Source: an uncultured Collinsella sp.
Lineage (GTDB): Bacteria > Actinomycetota > Coriobacteriia > Coriobacteriales > Coriobacteriaceae
DNA length: 16,818 bases
Direction of reading: 5' to 3'
Assembly (NCBI GenBank): GCA_902470835.1
Contig: CABRHR010000041.1
Coordinates: 1-16,818 of the forward strand
Below the pieces are notes generated by a model. It did not search any database and was not told the origin of the DNA. It worked only from the letters and a program-made list of their open reading frames with translations. This document shows, in pieces, positions 1 to 6,753 of the stretch (positions within the stretch are counted from its first letter, which is position 1; each line of letters begins with the position of its first letter). The translations under genes were made by a program, and so were the position numbers.

Positions 1-37
1 CTCTTCGTCGGCAGCGTCAGATGTGTATAAGAGACAG
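1..37 (+). other. Residual Illumina Nextera adapter (non-genomic)
   Basis: Positions 5-37 match the 33-base Nextera read-1 transposase adapter. It begins TCGTCGGCAGCGTC (5-18) and ends with the 19-base Tn5 mosaic end AGATGTGTATAAGAGACAG (19-37). The four bases before it (CTCT) are probably the end of an i5 index. The genomic sequence starts at 38 in the middle of rplF. Read in the rplF frame, the adapter adds a false N-terminus MYKRQ; read on the other strand it gives the false C-terminus SLIHI. The match is to a well-known adapter recalled from memory. Confidence 0.97.
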
Positions 38-379
38 GGCCTCACCCGTGCCCTCATCCACAACATGGTTGTTGGCGTTTCCGAGGGCTTCGAGAAGAAG
101 CTCGAGCTCGCCGGCGTTGGTTACCGCGTGCAGCAGAAGGGCAAGAACCTCGAGTTCTCCCTGGGCTTCTCGCACCCCGTGATCGTCGAGGCTCCCGAGG
201 GCATCACCTTCGAGGTTCCCGACAACACCCACGTGAACGTCAAGGGTATCAACAAGCAGCAGGTCGGTCAGATCGCCGCTGAGATCCGCGGCCATCGTCC
301 TCCCGAGCCTTACAAGGGCAAGGGTATCCACTACGTTGGCGAGCACATCCGCCGCAAGCTGGGTAAGGCCGCCAAGTAG
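38..379 (+). CDS. rplF: Ribosomal protein uL6, C-terminal 113 residues (5'-truncated)
   Basis: This is the 3' part of the large-subunit protein L6, which binds 23S rRNA near the factor-binding site and sarcin-ricin loop. The visible 113 residues compare with about 178-180 for the whole protein, so roughly the first 65 are missing. The second L6 domain is clear: LAGVGYRVQQKGKNL, the internal SLGFSHPV segment, and the family C-terminus PEPYKGKGIHYVGEHIRRKLGK. The gene is cut because the contig begins here, at the adapter junction, not because of a mutation. The ATG at 23 lies inside the adapter and is not a real start. It is followed 75 bp later by rplR, as in the usual spc operon order. Confidence 0.97.
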   Translation, partial: GLTRALIHNMVVGVSEGFEKKLELAGVGYRVQQKGKNLEFSLGFSHPVIVEAPEGITFEVPDNTHVNVKGINKQQVGQIAAEIRGHRPPEPYKGKGIHYVGEHIRRKLGKAAK

Positions 380-404
380 TCGTAACCGACTCACTCGCAT
401 AAGA

Positions 405-426
405 CCAGCACCCCGTCAGGTGCTGG
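405..426 (+). other. Perfect hairpin in the rplF-rplR gap
   Basis: CCAGCACC (405-412), a six-base loop, then GGTGCTGG (419-426) form a perfect 8-bp stem between the rplF stop and the rplR Shine-Dalgarno. Five T residues (438-442) come only 11 nt after the stem, so it is not a canonical terminator. It could be an attenuator, an mRNA-stability element or a processing site. No function is shown by the sequence. Confidence 0.6.
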
Positions 427-454
427 CAAGATCAACCTTTTTAGGAGTTTACGT

Positions 455-823
455 ATGAACAAGCATAAGGCGAAGCTGGAAGGCCTCAAGCGTCGTCAGC
501 GTCGTGTTCGCGGCAAGGTCTCGGGTACCTCCGAGCGTCCGCGTCTTCGCGTGACCCGTACTAACGCCAACATCTATGCCCAGATCATCGACGACAGCAA
601 GGGCTCCAGCCTGACGCTCGTCTCTGCCTCGACCCTCGAGGCCGAGTTCAAGGGCACCCACACCTCGAACAAGGAGGCTGCGGAGAAGGTCGGTCAGCTC
701 GTTGGCAAGCGCGCCATCGAGGCCGGCATCACCAAGGTCGCCTTCGATCGCGGTGGCCGTATCTACCATGGCCGCGTCAAGGCCCTCGCCGACGGTGCTC
801 GTGCCGCCGGTCTCGAGTTCTAG
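455..823 (+). CDS. rplR: 50S ribosomal protein uL18
   Basis: L18 binds 5S rRNA with L5 in the central protuberance of the large subunit. The 122-residue length is normal. The basic N-terminus (KRRQRRVRGKVSGTSERPRL), the core VTRTNANIYAQIIDD and the signature FDRGGRIYHGRVKALADGAR near the C-terminus identify it. The start is ATG, 7 nt after TAGGAG (442-447). The stop codon is part of TAGGAGGT (821-828), which serves as the Shine-Dalgarno of rpsE, so the two genes are probably translationally coupled. Confidence 0.98.
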   Translation: MNKHKAKLEGLKRRQRRVRGKVSGTSERPRLRVTRTNANIYAQIIDDSKGSSLTLVSASTLEAEFKGTHTSNKEAAEKVGQLVGKRAIEAGITKVAFDRGGRIYHGRVKALADGARAAGLEF

Positions 824-837
824 GAGGTATGTAGCAC

Positions 838-1362
838 ATGGCTCGTAATCAGAAGCAGCAGCGCGAGGCCTCCGAGTTCGAGGAGCGCGTCGTTTACATC
901 AACCGCGTGTCGAAGACCGTCAAGGGTGGTCGTCGCATGAGCCTCGTCGCTCTCGTCGTCGTTGGCGACGGCAAGGGCAACGTCGGCGTTGGCATGGGCA
1001 AGTCCGCTGAGGTGCCCATGGCCATCTCCAAGGCGTCTCTCGATGCCAAGAAGAACATGTTCCACGTGCCGGTGACCGATCAGGGCACCATTCCGCACGA
1101 GGTTCTCGGTCACTTTGGTGCCGGCCGCATCATCATCAAGCCCGCTGTCGAGGGTACCGGCGTTATCGCCGGCGGCGCTGTGCGTCCCCTCTTTGAGCTT
1201 GCTGGCATCAAGAACGTCCTGTCCAAGTCCCTCGGTACCGACAACGGCCTCAACATCATCAAGGCTGCCGTCGAGGGCCTCAAGGAGCTCTCCAGCCCTG
1301 AGGACGTCGCGGCTCGCCGTGGCCTGACGGTCTCCGAGATGTTCGTCGGTAAGGAGAACTAA
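838..1362 (+). CDS. rpsE: 30S ribosomal protein uS5
   Basis: S5 sits on the solvent side of the small subunit and affects decoding fidelity and mRNA unwinding. It is 174 residues long. The N-terminal double-stranded-RNA-binding domain (about residues 12-77) contains ERVVYINRVSKTVKGGRRM and GNVGVGMGKSAEVPMAI. The C-terminal domain contains GAGRIIIKPAVEGTGVIAGG and SLGTDNGLNIIKA. Spectinomycin-resistance changes in S5 usually map to the loop after VSKTVKGG, and this loop looks wild type. The start codon has GGAGGT 9 nt upstream. Only 2 nt separate its stop from rpmD. Confidence 0.98.
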   Translation: MARNQKQQREASEFEERVVYINRVSKTVKGGRRMSLVALVVVGDGKGNVGVGMGKSAEVPMAISKASLDAKKNMFHVPVTDQGTIPHEVLGHFGAGRIIIKPAVEGTGVIAGGAVRPLFELAGIKNVLSKSLGTDNGLNIIKAAVEGLKELSSPEDVAARRGLTVSEMFVGKEN

Positions 1363-1364
1363 GC

Positions 1365-1547
1365 ATGGCTGACACCATCAAGATCAAGCAGGTCCGCAGC
1401 ACCAACGGTTGCAAGCAGGACCAGGTCCGTACTGTCCGTGCCCTCGGTCTCCACAGGATCCGCGAGGTTCGCGAGATTGCTGACAACGAGTCCGTCCGCG
1501 GCATGATCTTCAAGGTCAAGCACCTTGTCGAGATTGTAGAGGAGTAG
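1365..1547 (+). CDS. rpmD: 50S ribosomal protein uL30
   Basis: A 60-residue protein with the L30 pattern: a short beta strand (IKIKQVRSTNGC), then QVRTVRALGLHRIREVREI and the closing strand GMIFKVKHLVEIVEE. L30 is a small non-catalytic protein of the large subunit; many bacteria lack it, and actinobacteria normally keep it. The Shine-Dalgarno AAGGAG lies in the last codons of rpsE, and its stop is only 3 nt before the rplO start, so it belongs to the same transcript. Confidence 0.97.
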   Translation: MADTIKIKQVRSTNGCKQDQVRTVRALGLHRIREVREIADNESVRGMIFKVKHLVEIVEE

Positions 1548-1550
1548 CAA

Positions 1551-2000
1551 ATGCAGCTTCACGATCTTACTCCCGCGCCCGGTTCCACCAAGAACCGCAA
1601 GCGCGTCGGCCGTGGCAATTCTTCGGGTCACGGCACCACTTCTGGCCGCGGTCAGAAGGGCCAGGGTTCCCGCTCTGGCGGCACCAAGGGTGCCGGCTTC
1701 GAGGGTGGCCAGACTCCGCTGGCTATGCGCCTGCCCAAGCTTCCGGGCTTCCGCAACCCCCGTCGTATCGAGTACACCGCTGTTAACGTTGAGCGCCTCG
1801 AGCGCAAGTTCGAGGACGGCGCTGTGATCGACGGTGCCGCTCTTAAGGCCGCTCGCATCACCAAGAGCGAGTTCGAGCCCGTCAAGGTGCTCGGCAATGG
1901 TGAGCTCACCAAGAAGTTCACGGTCAAGGTCGACAAGGTCAGCGCTTCTGCGCAGGCCAAGATCGAGGCCGCCGGCGGAAAGGTCGAGCTGCCGTGCTAA
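1551..2000 (+). CDS. rplO: 50S ribosomal protein uL15
   Basis: L15 is a late-assembly protein of the large subunit that threads into 23S rRNA. It has 149 residues. The long unstructured glycine/arginine-rich N-terminus (GRGNSSGHGTTSGRGQKGQG, about residues 23-42) is diagnostic, followed by GFEGGQTPLAMRLPKLPGF and a globular C-terminal half. The Shine-Dalgarno GAGGAG lies in the end of rpmD. The last 7 nt overlap secY, the usual ribosome-to-translocon coupling. Confidence 0.98.
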   Translation: MQLHDLTPAPGSTKNRKRVGRGNSSGHGTTSGRGQKGQGSRSGGTKGAGFEGGQTPLAMRLPKLPGFRNPRRIEYTAVNVERLERKFEDGAVIDGAALKAARITKSEFEPVKVLGNGELTKKFTVKVDKVSASAQAKIEAAGGKVELPC

Positions 2001-3280
2001 ATGGTCTTAAGAATGCTTTCCGCATCAAAGAATTGCGCGAAAAGATTCTTTTTACCATAGCTATGCTCGTCGTGTACCGCATTGGTGCGCACGTTCCTGT
2101 GCCCGGCATTCCCTTCCAGGGGATGCTGGGCCTTTTCTCGACCGATAACAATTCGGTCGCCGCAGGTGCTATGGCCCTCCTGAATCTTTTCTCTGGCGGC
2201 GCGTTGAGCTATGTGTCGGTGTTTTCGCTGGGCATCATGCCTTACATCACCAGCTCGATTATCCTCCAGATGCTCCAGGCCGTTGTGCCTTCCCTGCATG
2301 AGCTTGCCCGCGAGGGCGAGGTCGGTCAGACCAAGATTACGCAGTATTCGCGTTACCTCACCCTGGCTCTGGCAATCCTCAACTCCGTGGGTTACCTCTT
2401 CCTCTTTAAGAGCTTCGGCATCAGCTTCAATGGCGCCGGCGCTCCCGAGATCATCTTCGACCTCATGATCGTCGGCACGCTCACCGCGGGCGCCATGCTG
2501 ATCATGTGGATTGGTGAGCTCATCACCCAGCGCGGTATCGGCAATGGCATGTCGCTGATCATCTTTGCGAACATCATGGCCGGTCTGCCGCAGGCTATCT
2601 TCTCCAGCACCGAGGGCAATGCCGGTGGCATCATCACCATGGTGATTATCTGCGCCATCATTTTGCTGGTTATCCCGCTGATTGTTTTCCTTGAGCGCGG
2701 CCAGCGCCGCATCCCGGTCTCCTACGCCAAACGCGTCGTGGGCCGTCGCATGATGGGTGGCCAGACCACCTACCTGCCCATCAAGGTCAACACCGCGGGT
2801 GTCGTGCCGATCATCTTCGCTTCGGCGCTGCTGTACTTCCCGGCTCAGATTGCCGTGTTCTTCCCCGGCATCGGCTGGATTCAGGCAGTTGCCTCCGCGC
2901 TTTCGACCGGTTGGCTCAACTGGGTGCTTAACGTTGTCCTCATTGTGTTCTTCGCGTACTTCTACACCTCCATGGTGTTCAACCCCGATGACACGGCCGA
3001 CAACCTTAAGAAGCAGGGCGGCTTTATTCCGGGCGTGCGTCCGGGTAGGGCTACCGCGGCCTACATCAAGAACGCGCTCAACAAGATCACGCTTCCCAGC
3101 GCTGTCTTTTTGGCGCTCATCGCCATCGTGCCTTCGATCATCTTCTCCTTCACGGGTAACCATCTGATCCAGGCATTTGGCGGCACGTCCATCCTCATCA
3201 TGGTCGGCGTCGTGCTCGACACGGTCGATAAGCTCGAAGGCCAGATCAAGATGTATGATTACGATGGATTCTTTAAATAG
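1994..3280 (+). CDS. secY: Preprotein translocase channel subunit SecY
   Basis: SecY is the pore of the Sec translocon in the cytoplasmic membrane, working with SecE, SecG and SecA. The 428-residue protein has ten hydrophobic segments, roughly residues 17-36, 72-95, 118-138, 153-173, 185-200, 212-233, 264-288, 307-327, 367-386 and 394-412. Cytosolic loop C4 carries the basic run RGQRRIPVSYAKR (235-247). Loop C5 carries FNPDDTADNLKKQGGFIPG and the conserved Arg349 in GVRPG, both needed for SecA contact in the family. The start is GTG at 1994, overlapping the rplO stop by 7 nt; the ATG at 2001 is out of frame, and the next in-frame ATG would remove TM1. GGAAAGG (1977-1983) is a plausible ribosome-binding site. 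Confidence 0.97.
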   Translation: MLNGLKNAFRIKELREKILFTIAMLVVYRIGAHVPVPGIPFQGMLGLFSTDNNSVAAGAMALLNLFSGGALSYVSVFSLGIMPYITSSIILQMLQAVVPSLHELAREGEVGQTKITQYSRYLTLALAILNSVGYLFLFKSFGISFNGAGAPEIIFDLMIVGTLTAGAMLIMWIGELITQRGIGNGMSLIIFANIMAGLPQAIFSSTEGNAGGIITMVIICAIILLVIPLIVFLERGQRRIPVSYAKRVVGRRMMGGQTTYLPIKVNTAGVVPIIFASALLYFPAQIAVFFPGIGWIQAVASALSTGWLNWVLNVVLIVFFAYFYTSMVFNPDDTADNLKKQGGFIPGVRPGRATAAYIKNALNKITLPSAVFLALIAIVPSIIFSFTGNHLIQAFGGTSILIMVGVVLDTVDKLEGQIKMYDYDGFFK

Positions 3281-3283
3281 GCT

Positions 3284-3291
3284 AGAGGAGG
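3284..3291 (+). promoter_or_regulatory. Shine-Dalgarno that sets the adk start
   Basis: AGAGGAGG (3284-3291) lies 7 nt before ATG 3299 but only 1 nt before the in-frame TTG at 3293. The spacing rules out the longer reading and fixes the adk start at 3299. Confidence 0.85.
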
Positions 3292-3298
3292 ATTGCTC

Positions 3299-3925
3299 AT
3301 GAACCTCGTATTGCTCGGAGCTCCGGGTGCCGGTAAGGGCACCGTCGCACAGGAGCTCGTCGCCGAGTTTGGCGTCGCCCACATTTCCACGGGCGACCTG
3401 CTGCGTGCTGCCGTCAAGGGTGGCACCGAGCTTGGTATTCAGGCTAAGAAGTACATGGACGCTGGCGAGCTCGTTCCCGACCAGCTCGTGATCGACCTTG
3501 TCAAGGAGCGCCTTGCCGCCGATGACGCCCAGCAGGGCTTCATCCTCGACGGTTTCCCGCGCAACACCGCCCAGGCCGTGACGCTCGATTCCGAGCTCTC
3601 CGCCATGGGTCGCGAGATCGACTGCGCCCTTCTGGTCGACGTGGCCCCCGAGGTCATCATCGATCGTCTGTCTTCGCGTCGCACCTGCCGCGCCTGCGGT
3701 TACACCGGCACCGCTGCCGATGCTACCTGCCCCAAGTGCGCCGGCGAGATGTATCAGCGCGACGACGACAAGCCCGAGACCATCAAGAACCGTCTCGACG
3801 TCTACGAGAAGTCCACGAGCCCGCTCGTCGACTACTATCGTGGCCAGGGTCTGCTCAAGTCGGTCAACGGTGACCAGGCTCGCGAGACCGTGTACGGGGA
3901 TGTCAAAGAGGCTCTCGGTCTATGA
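3299..3925 (+). CDS. adk: Adenylate kinase, zinc-LID type
   Basis: Catalyses ATP + AMP = 2 ADP in the cytoplasm. It is 208 residues long, normal for the family. The P-loop GAPGAGKGT is at residues 7-15, the AMP-binding segment is STGDLLRAAV (30-39), and FILDGFPRNTAQA (81-93) is the central signature. The LID domain carries four cysteines, C130-x2-C133 and C144-x2-C147, the zinc-binding arrangement typical of Gram-positive enzymes. Arginine-rich RLSSRRTCR precedes it. It sits between secY and map as in many Gram-positive spc operons, and its TGA overlaps the map ATG by 4 nt (ATGA). Confidence 0.98.
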   Translation: MNLVLLGAPGAGKGTVAQELVAEFGVAHISTGDLLRAAVKGGTELGIQAKKYMDAGELVPDQLVIDLVKERLAADDAQQGFILDGFPRNTAQAVTLDSELSAMGREIDCALLVDVAPEVIIDRLSSRRTCRACGYTGTAADATCPKCAGEMYQRDDDKPETIKNRLDVYEKSTSPLVDYYRGQGLLKSVNGDQARETVYGDVKEALGL

Positions 3926-4710
3926 TCAAGATTAAGTCTGCAACGCAAATCGAGCAGATGAAGAAGGCAGGAGCGCTATCTAAGATGGCGCTCCGCCACG
4001 TTGGAGCCATGGTGCGCCCCGGCGTTTCGACTTTTGAGCTCGATCAGCTCGCGGAGCAGATTATCCGCATGCATGGCGGCACCCCGGCCTTTAAGGGCTA
4101 CGGCGGGTTCCCGGGAACCATCTGCGCATCGATCAACGATGCCGTGGTTCACGGTATTCCCAACCCCGACATGATCCTGCGCGATGGCGATATCATCTCC
4201 ATTGATACGGGAGCTGTCGTTGACGGTTGGGTCGGCGATAACGCTTGGACGTTTTTCGTCGGCACCCCCACGCCCGAAGCCAAGGCTTTGTGCGAGGTCA
4301 CGCGCGATTGCCTTAAGGCTGCCATTGAGCAGGCTGTTCCCGGTAACCATATCGGGGACGTCGGTTATGCCGTTCAGTCCCTCGCCGAGTCTCACGGTTA
4401 CGGCGTGCTTCGTGATTATGTGGGCCATGGCATTGGCCGCGTGATGCACGAGGACCCCAACGTTCCTAACTATGGAAAGAAGGGGAGGGGCGTTCGTCTC
4501 CAGGCCGGCATGGTCATTGCCATCGAGCCGATGGTTACGATGGGTTCCAACCATGTGAGCACGGGCTCCGATGGTTGGATCGTTACGACCAACGACCACC
4601 TGCCCGCCGCGCACTACGAGAACACCGTCGCCATTACCAATGACGGTCCGGTGATTCTCACCACGGATGCGCAAGGTGCTTGGTGTTCGCTCCAAGGCGG
4701 AGAAATGTAA
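3922..4710 (+). CDS. map: Methionine aminopeptidase, type I
   Basis: Removes the initiator methionine from nascent proteins. It is 262 residues long, with the complete dinuclear-metal site of the pita-bread fold: D95 (SIDTG), D106 (GDNAW), H169 (GHGIG), E202 (AIEPM) and E233 (HYENT). His77 in VVHGIP matches the conserved active-site histidine. There is no N-terminal zinc-finger or SH3-binding extension, so it is a short type Ia-like enzyme. The ATG overlaps the adk stop (ATGA), indicating translational coupling. Adk and Map sit between the translocon gene and infA, a conserved housekeeping order. Confidence 0.98.
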   Translation: MIKIKSATQIEQMKKAGALSKMALRHVGAMVRPGVSTFELDQLAEQIIRMHGGTPAFKGYGGFPGTICASINDAVVHGIPNPDMILRDGDIISIDTGAVVDGWVGDNAWTFFVGTPTPEAKALCEVTRDCLKAAIEQAVPGNHIGDVGYAVQSLAESHGYGVLRDYVGHGIGRVMHEDPNVPNYGKKGRGVRLQAGMVIAIEPMVTMGSNHVSTGSDGWIVTTNDHLPAAHYENTVAITNDGPVILTTDAQGAWCSLQGGEM

Positions 4711-4746
4711 CAAGTTCCACTTAGTTGTGGAGCCATTACGAAGTTA

Positions 4747-4775
4747 TTACGATGCGTGCATACGTGTTGTAGAAT
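4747..4775 (+). promoter_or_regulatory. Possible promoter upstream of infA
   Basis: TAGAAT (4770-4775) is a good -10-like hexamer. The only partner 17 bp upstream is the weak TTACGA (4747-4752). It lies 33 nt before the infA start in the 98-bp map-infA gap. That gap also holds the small inverted repeat TCCAC-N6-GTGGA (4716-4731). An internal promoter here would let infA and the alpha operon be transcribed separately from spc. This rests on sequence match only. Confidence 0.35.
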
Positions 4776-4808
4776 ACTCAATCGCTGTCGTTTTCTAGAG
4801 AAAGATGA

Positions 4809-5033
4809 TTGCTTGTGAAGAAGGAAGACGCAATTGAGCTCGAGGGTACGGTAAAAGAGCCGCTGCCCAACGCCATGTTTAAGGTTGAGCTCGAGAACGG
4901 TCATTCGGTTCTGTGCAACATTTCTGGCAAGATCCGAATGAATTACATCCGTATTCTCCCCGGTGACAGGGTTGTCGTGGAGCTTTCCCCGTACGACCTG
5001 ACCCGCGGCCGCATCACCTATCGCTACAAATAG
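4809..5033 (+). CDS. infA: Translation initiation factor IF-1
   Basis: IF-1 binds the ribosomal A site during initiation and helps IF-2 and IF-3. The protein is one OB-fold domain with strong family matches: AIELEGTVKEPLPNAMFKVE, ENGHSVL and RILPGDRVVVELSPYDLTRG, ending ITYRYK. The start is uncertain because there is no ATG. TTG at 4809 gives 74 residues and has GAG of CTAGAG 8 nt upstream; GTG at 4815 gives 72 residues. The family is usually 71-73. The out-of-frame ATG at 4805 is not used. A rare start codon is common for infA and may limit expression. Confidence 0.93.
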   Translation: MLVKKEDAIELEGTVKEPLPNAMFKVELENGHSVLCNISGKIRMNYIRILPGDRVVVELSPYDLTRGRITYRYK

Positions 5034-5057
5034 CGGCACGCATACACGCACTCCATT

Positions 5058-5135
5058 TCCGGCTGCAGGCTTAGCTCAACCTACGGTCGGATTGTGTGTG
5101 AAGACCAGCCATAGTTTTAAACGCCTGCGGCTGGG
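5058..5135 (+). other. Predicted structured leader between infA and rpmJ
   Basis: Bases 5058-5070 can pair with 5123-5135 in 13 continuous base pairs (three G-U). The core is GGCTGCAGGC (5061-5070) against GCCTGCGGCT (5123-5132). The enclosed 52 bases contain a second imperfect stem, CTACGGTCGG (5081-5090) with CCAGCCATAG (5105-5114), with two mismatches. It lies in the 150-bp gap just before the alpha-operon genes, ending about 35 nt before the rpmJ Shine-Dalgarno. Alpha operons in other bacteria are controlled by S4 binding to a leader, so a regulatory RNA is possible. This was folded by eye only. Confidence 0.4.
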
Positions 5136-5183
5136 CGAGTAGATAGTAGGGAAGTAGTTTGAGCGCTACCGAAAGGAAGAACG

Positions 5184-5297
5184 ATGAAGGTACGTCCTTC
5201 GGTCAAGAAGATGTGCGATAAGTGCAAAATCATTAGGCGCCATGGCAAGGTCCTCGTCATTTGCGAGAACCCCCGTCATAAGCAGCGTCAGGGTTAA
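5184..5297 (+). CDS. rpmJ: 50S ribosomal protein bL36, zinc-ribbon (C+) form
   Basis: A 37-residue protein starting MKVRPSVKKMCDKC and ending NPRHKQRQG. Cys11, Cys14, Cys27 and His32 form the CCCH zinc site of the C+ form of L36, the smallest large-subunit protein. The Shine-Dalgarno AAAGGAAG (5172-5179) is 4 nt upstream of the ATG. It lies between infA and rpsM, its standard position. It is easily missed because of its size, but the residue pattern leaves little doubt. Confidence 0.97.
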   Translation: MKVRPSVKKMCDKCKIIRRHGKVLVICENPRHKQRQG

Positions 5298-5311
5298 GAG
5301 AGGAGACTACG

Positions 5312-5686
5312 TTGGCCCGTATTAATGGTGTCGACCTCCCGCGTGAGAAGCGCGTTGAGATCGGTCTGACCTACATTTACGGCATCGGCCGCACCACTGC
5401 GACGAAGATTTGCGTCGAGTGCAACGTTAACGTGGATACGCGTGTTAAGGACCTCACCGAGGATGAGGTTAACGCCATCCGCGATTATATCGATAAGAAC
5501 CAGATCATGGTTGAGGGCGACCTCCGCCGTGAGCGCAACCAGAACGTCAAGCGCCTTATGGACATCGGCTGCAACCGCGGCCTTCGTCACCGCAAGGGCC
5601 TCCCGGTCCGCGGCCAGCGCACCCACACTAACGCTCGTACCCGGAAGGGCCCGAAGCGTCAGATCGGTGCTAAGAAGAAGAAATAA
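5312..5686 (+). CDS. rpsM: 30S ribosomal protein uS13
   Basis: S13 sits in the head of the small subunit and contacts the P-site tRNA and the central protuberance of 50S. It is 124 residues long. The N-terminus is MARINGVDLPREKRVEIGLT, the helix-hairpin-helix-like element is YGIGRTTATKI, and the C-terminal signature is RGLRHRKGLPVRGQRTHTNA, followed by a lysine-rich tail that reaches the tRNA. The start codon is TTG at 5312, supported by GAGAGGAG (5298-5305) 6 nt upstream and by the universally conserved MARI start. No in-frame ATG lies nearby. Confidence 0.97.
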   Translation: MARINGVDLPREKRVEIGLTYIYGIGRTTATKICVECNVNVDTRVKDLTEDEVNAIRDYIDKNQIMVEGDLRRERNQNVKRLMDIGCNRGLRHRKGLPVRGQRTHTNARTRKGPKRQIGAKKKK

Positions 5687-5700
5687 GGAGCGCTAGATAG

Positions 5701-6105
5701 ATGGCTACTGCTAAGAAGAACGTTCGCGCTGCCCGTCTGAAGCGCGCGGACCGTAAGAACATTTCCGTGGGCCAGGCTCACATTCGTTCTACGTTCAACA
5801 ACACGATCGTTTCGATCACCGATCCCCAGGGCAACGTCATTTCCTGGAAGTCGGCTGGCCAGGTGGGCTTCAAGGGCTCCCGTAAGTCCACGCCGTTCGC
5901 TGCCCAGATGGCTGCCGAGGCTGCTGCCAAGCAGGCCATGGAGCACGGTATGAAGAAGGTTTCCGTCTTCGTCAAGGGCCCCGGCTCCGGTCGTGAGACC
6001 GCCATCCGCTCCCTCCAGGCTGCTGGCCTCGAGGTCTCGAGCATCCAGGACAAGACCCCCATTCCGCACAACGGCTGCCGCCCCAAGAAGCGTCGCCGCG
6101 TGTAA
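5701..6105 (+). CDS. rpsK: 30S ribosomal protein uS11
   Basis: S11 lies on the platform of the small subunit beside the mRNA exit channel. It is 134 residues long. Typical segments are AHIRSTFNNTIVSITDPQGN, SAGQVGFKGSRKSTPFAAQ, VFVKGPGSGRETAIRSLQ and the C-terminus KTPIPHNGCRPKKRRRV. The ATG is preceded by AAGGAG (5685-5690) at 10 nt spacing, overlapping the rpsM stop. Confidence 0.98.
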   Translation: MATAKKNVRAARLKRADRKNISVGQAHIRSTFNNTIVSITDPQGNVISWKSAGQVGFKGSRKSTPFAAQMAAEAAAKQAMEHGMKKVSVFVKGPGSGRETAIRSLQAAGLEVSSIQDKTPIPHNGCRPKKRRRV

Positions 6106-6124
6106 CTGAAAGGATCGTATCAAT

Positions 6125-6721
6125 ATGGCAATCGACAGGACTCCTGTTCTTAAGCGCTGCCGTCAGCTCGGGATCGATCCCGCTGAGCTCGGTTACAGCA
6201 GCAAGAAGGAATCTATCCGTCAGCCCAAGCGCCGTCGCAAGGAATCTGAGTACGGCATGCAGCTGCGCGAGAAGCAGAAGGTCAAGTTCATCTATGGCGT
6301 TCTGGAGAAGCAGTTCCACGGCTACTTCAACAAGGCCCGTAAGATGAACGGCGTCACCGGTGAGAACCTCATGATTATCCTTGAGTCTCGCCTCGACAAC
6401 GTCGTCTTCCGTCTCGGCTTCGCCCGCACCCGCAAAGAGGCTCGTCAGTCCGTCCGTCACGGTCACTTCACCGTGAACGGCAAGCGCGTGGACATCCCGT
6501 CCTACCGCGTCAAGGCCGGCGACGTCGTCGCTGTCGGCGAGAAGTTCCGTGACCTCCTCCCCATCAAGGAGGCCCTGATTTCCTCCGAGCGCTTTGAGGT
6601 CCCTGGCTGGCTCGAGGTCGATATCGAGAAGCTGTCTGGTAACGTGCTCGCTCTGCCGACGCGTGAGCAGATCAGCGGTGATATCAACGAGCAGCTCATC
6701 GTCGAGCTCTACTCTAAGTAG
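6125..6721 (+). CDS. rpsD: 30S ribosomal protein uS4, zinc-free (C-) form
   Basis: S4 is a primary 16S rRNA binder that nucleates small-subunit assembly. In several bacteria it also represses its own operon. It is 198 residues long. The N-terminal region has a single cysteine (Cys12), so it is the zinc-free form. The S4 domain follows (about 89-150): LDNVVFRLGFARTRKEARQ, VRHGHFTVNGKRVDIPSYRVK. The C-terminus INEQLIVELYSK is typical. Its location in the alpha operon makes S4-mediated autoregulation through an upstream leader plausible, but this is not shown here. Confidence 0.98.
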   Translation: MAIDRTPVLKRCRQLGIDPAELGYSSKKESIRQPKRRRKESEYGMQLREKQKVKFIYGVLEKQFHGYFNKARKMNGVTGENLMIILESRLDNVVFRLGFARTRKEARQSVRHGHFTVNGKRVDIPSYRVKAGDVVAVGEKFRDLLPIKEALISSERFEVPGWLEVDIEKLSGNVLALPTREQISGDINEQLIVELYSK

Positions 6722-6753
6722 TCCATCCGGGCTGCTGAGGCTGGAGGTAATAC

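Noticed and set aside
23..37. ATG at 23 as the start of a short L6-like protein beginning MYKRQ
   Set aside because: The five codons are Nextera adapter sequence; the true rplF start lies beyond the contig end.
1997..3382. 461-codon open frame on the minus strand opposite secY
   Set aside because: It gives a His/Asp/Glu-rich protein with no family character, arising as an antisense shadow of biased codon use in secY and adk.
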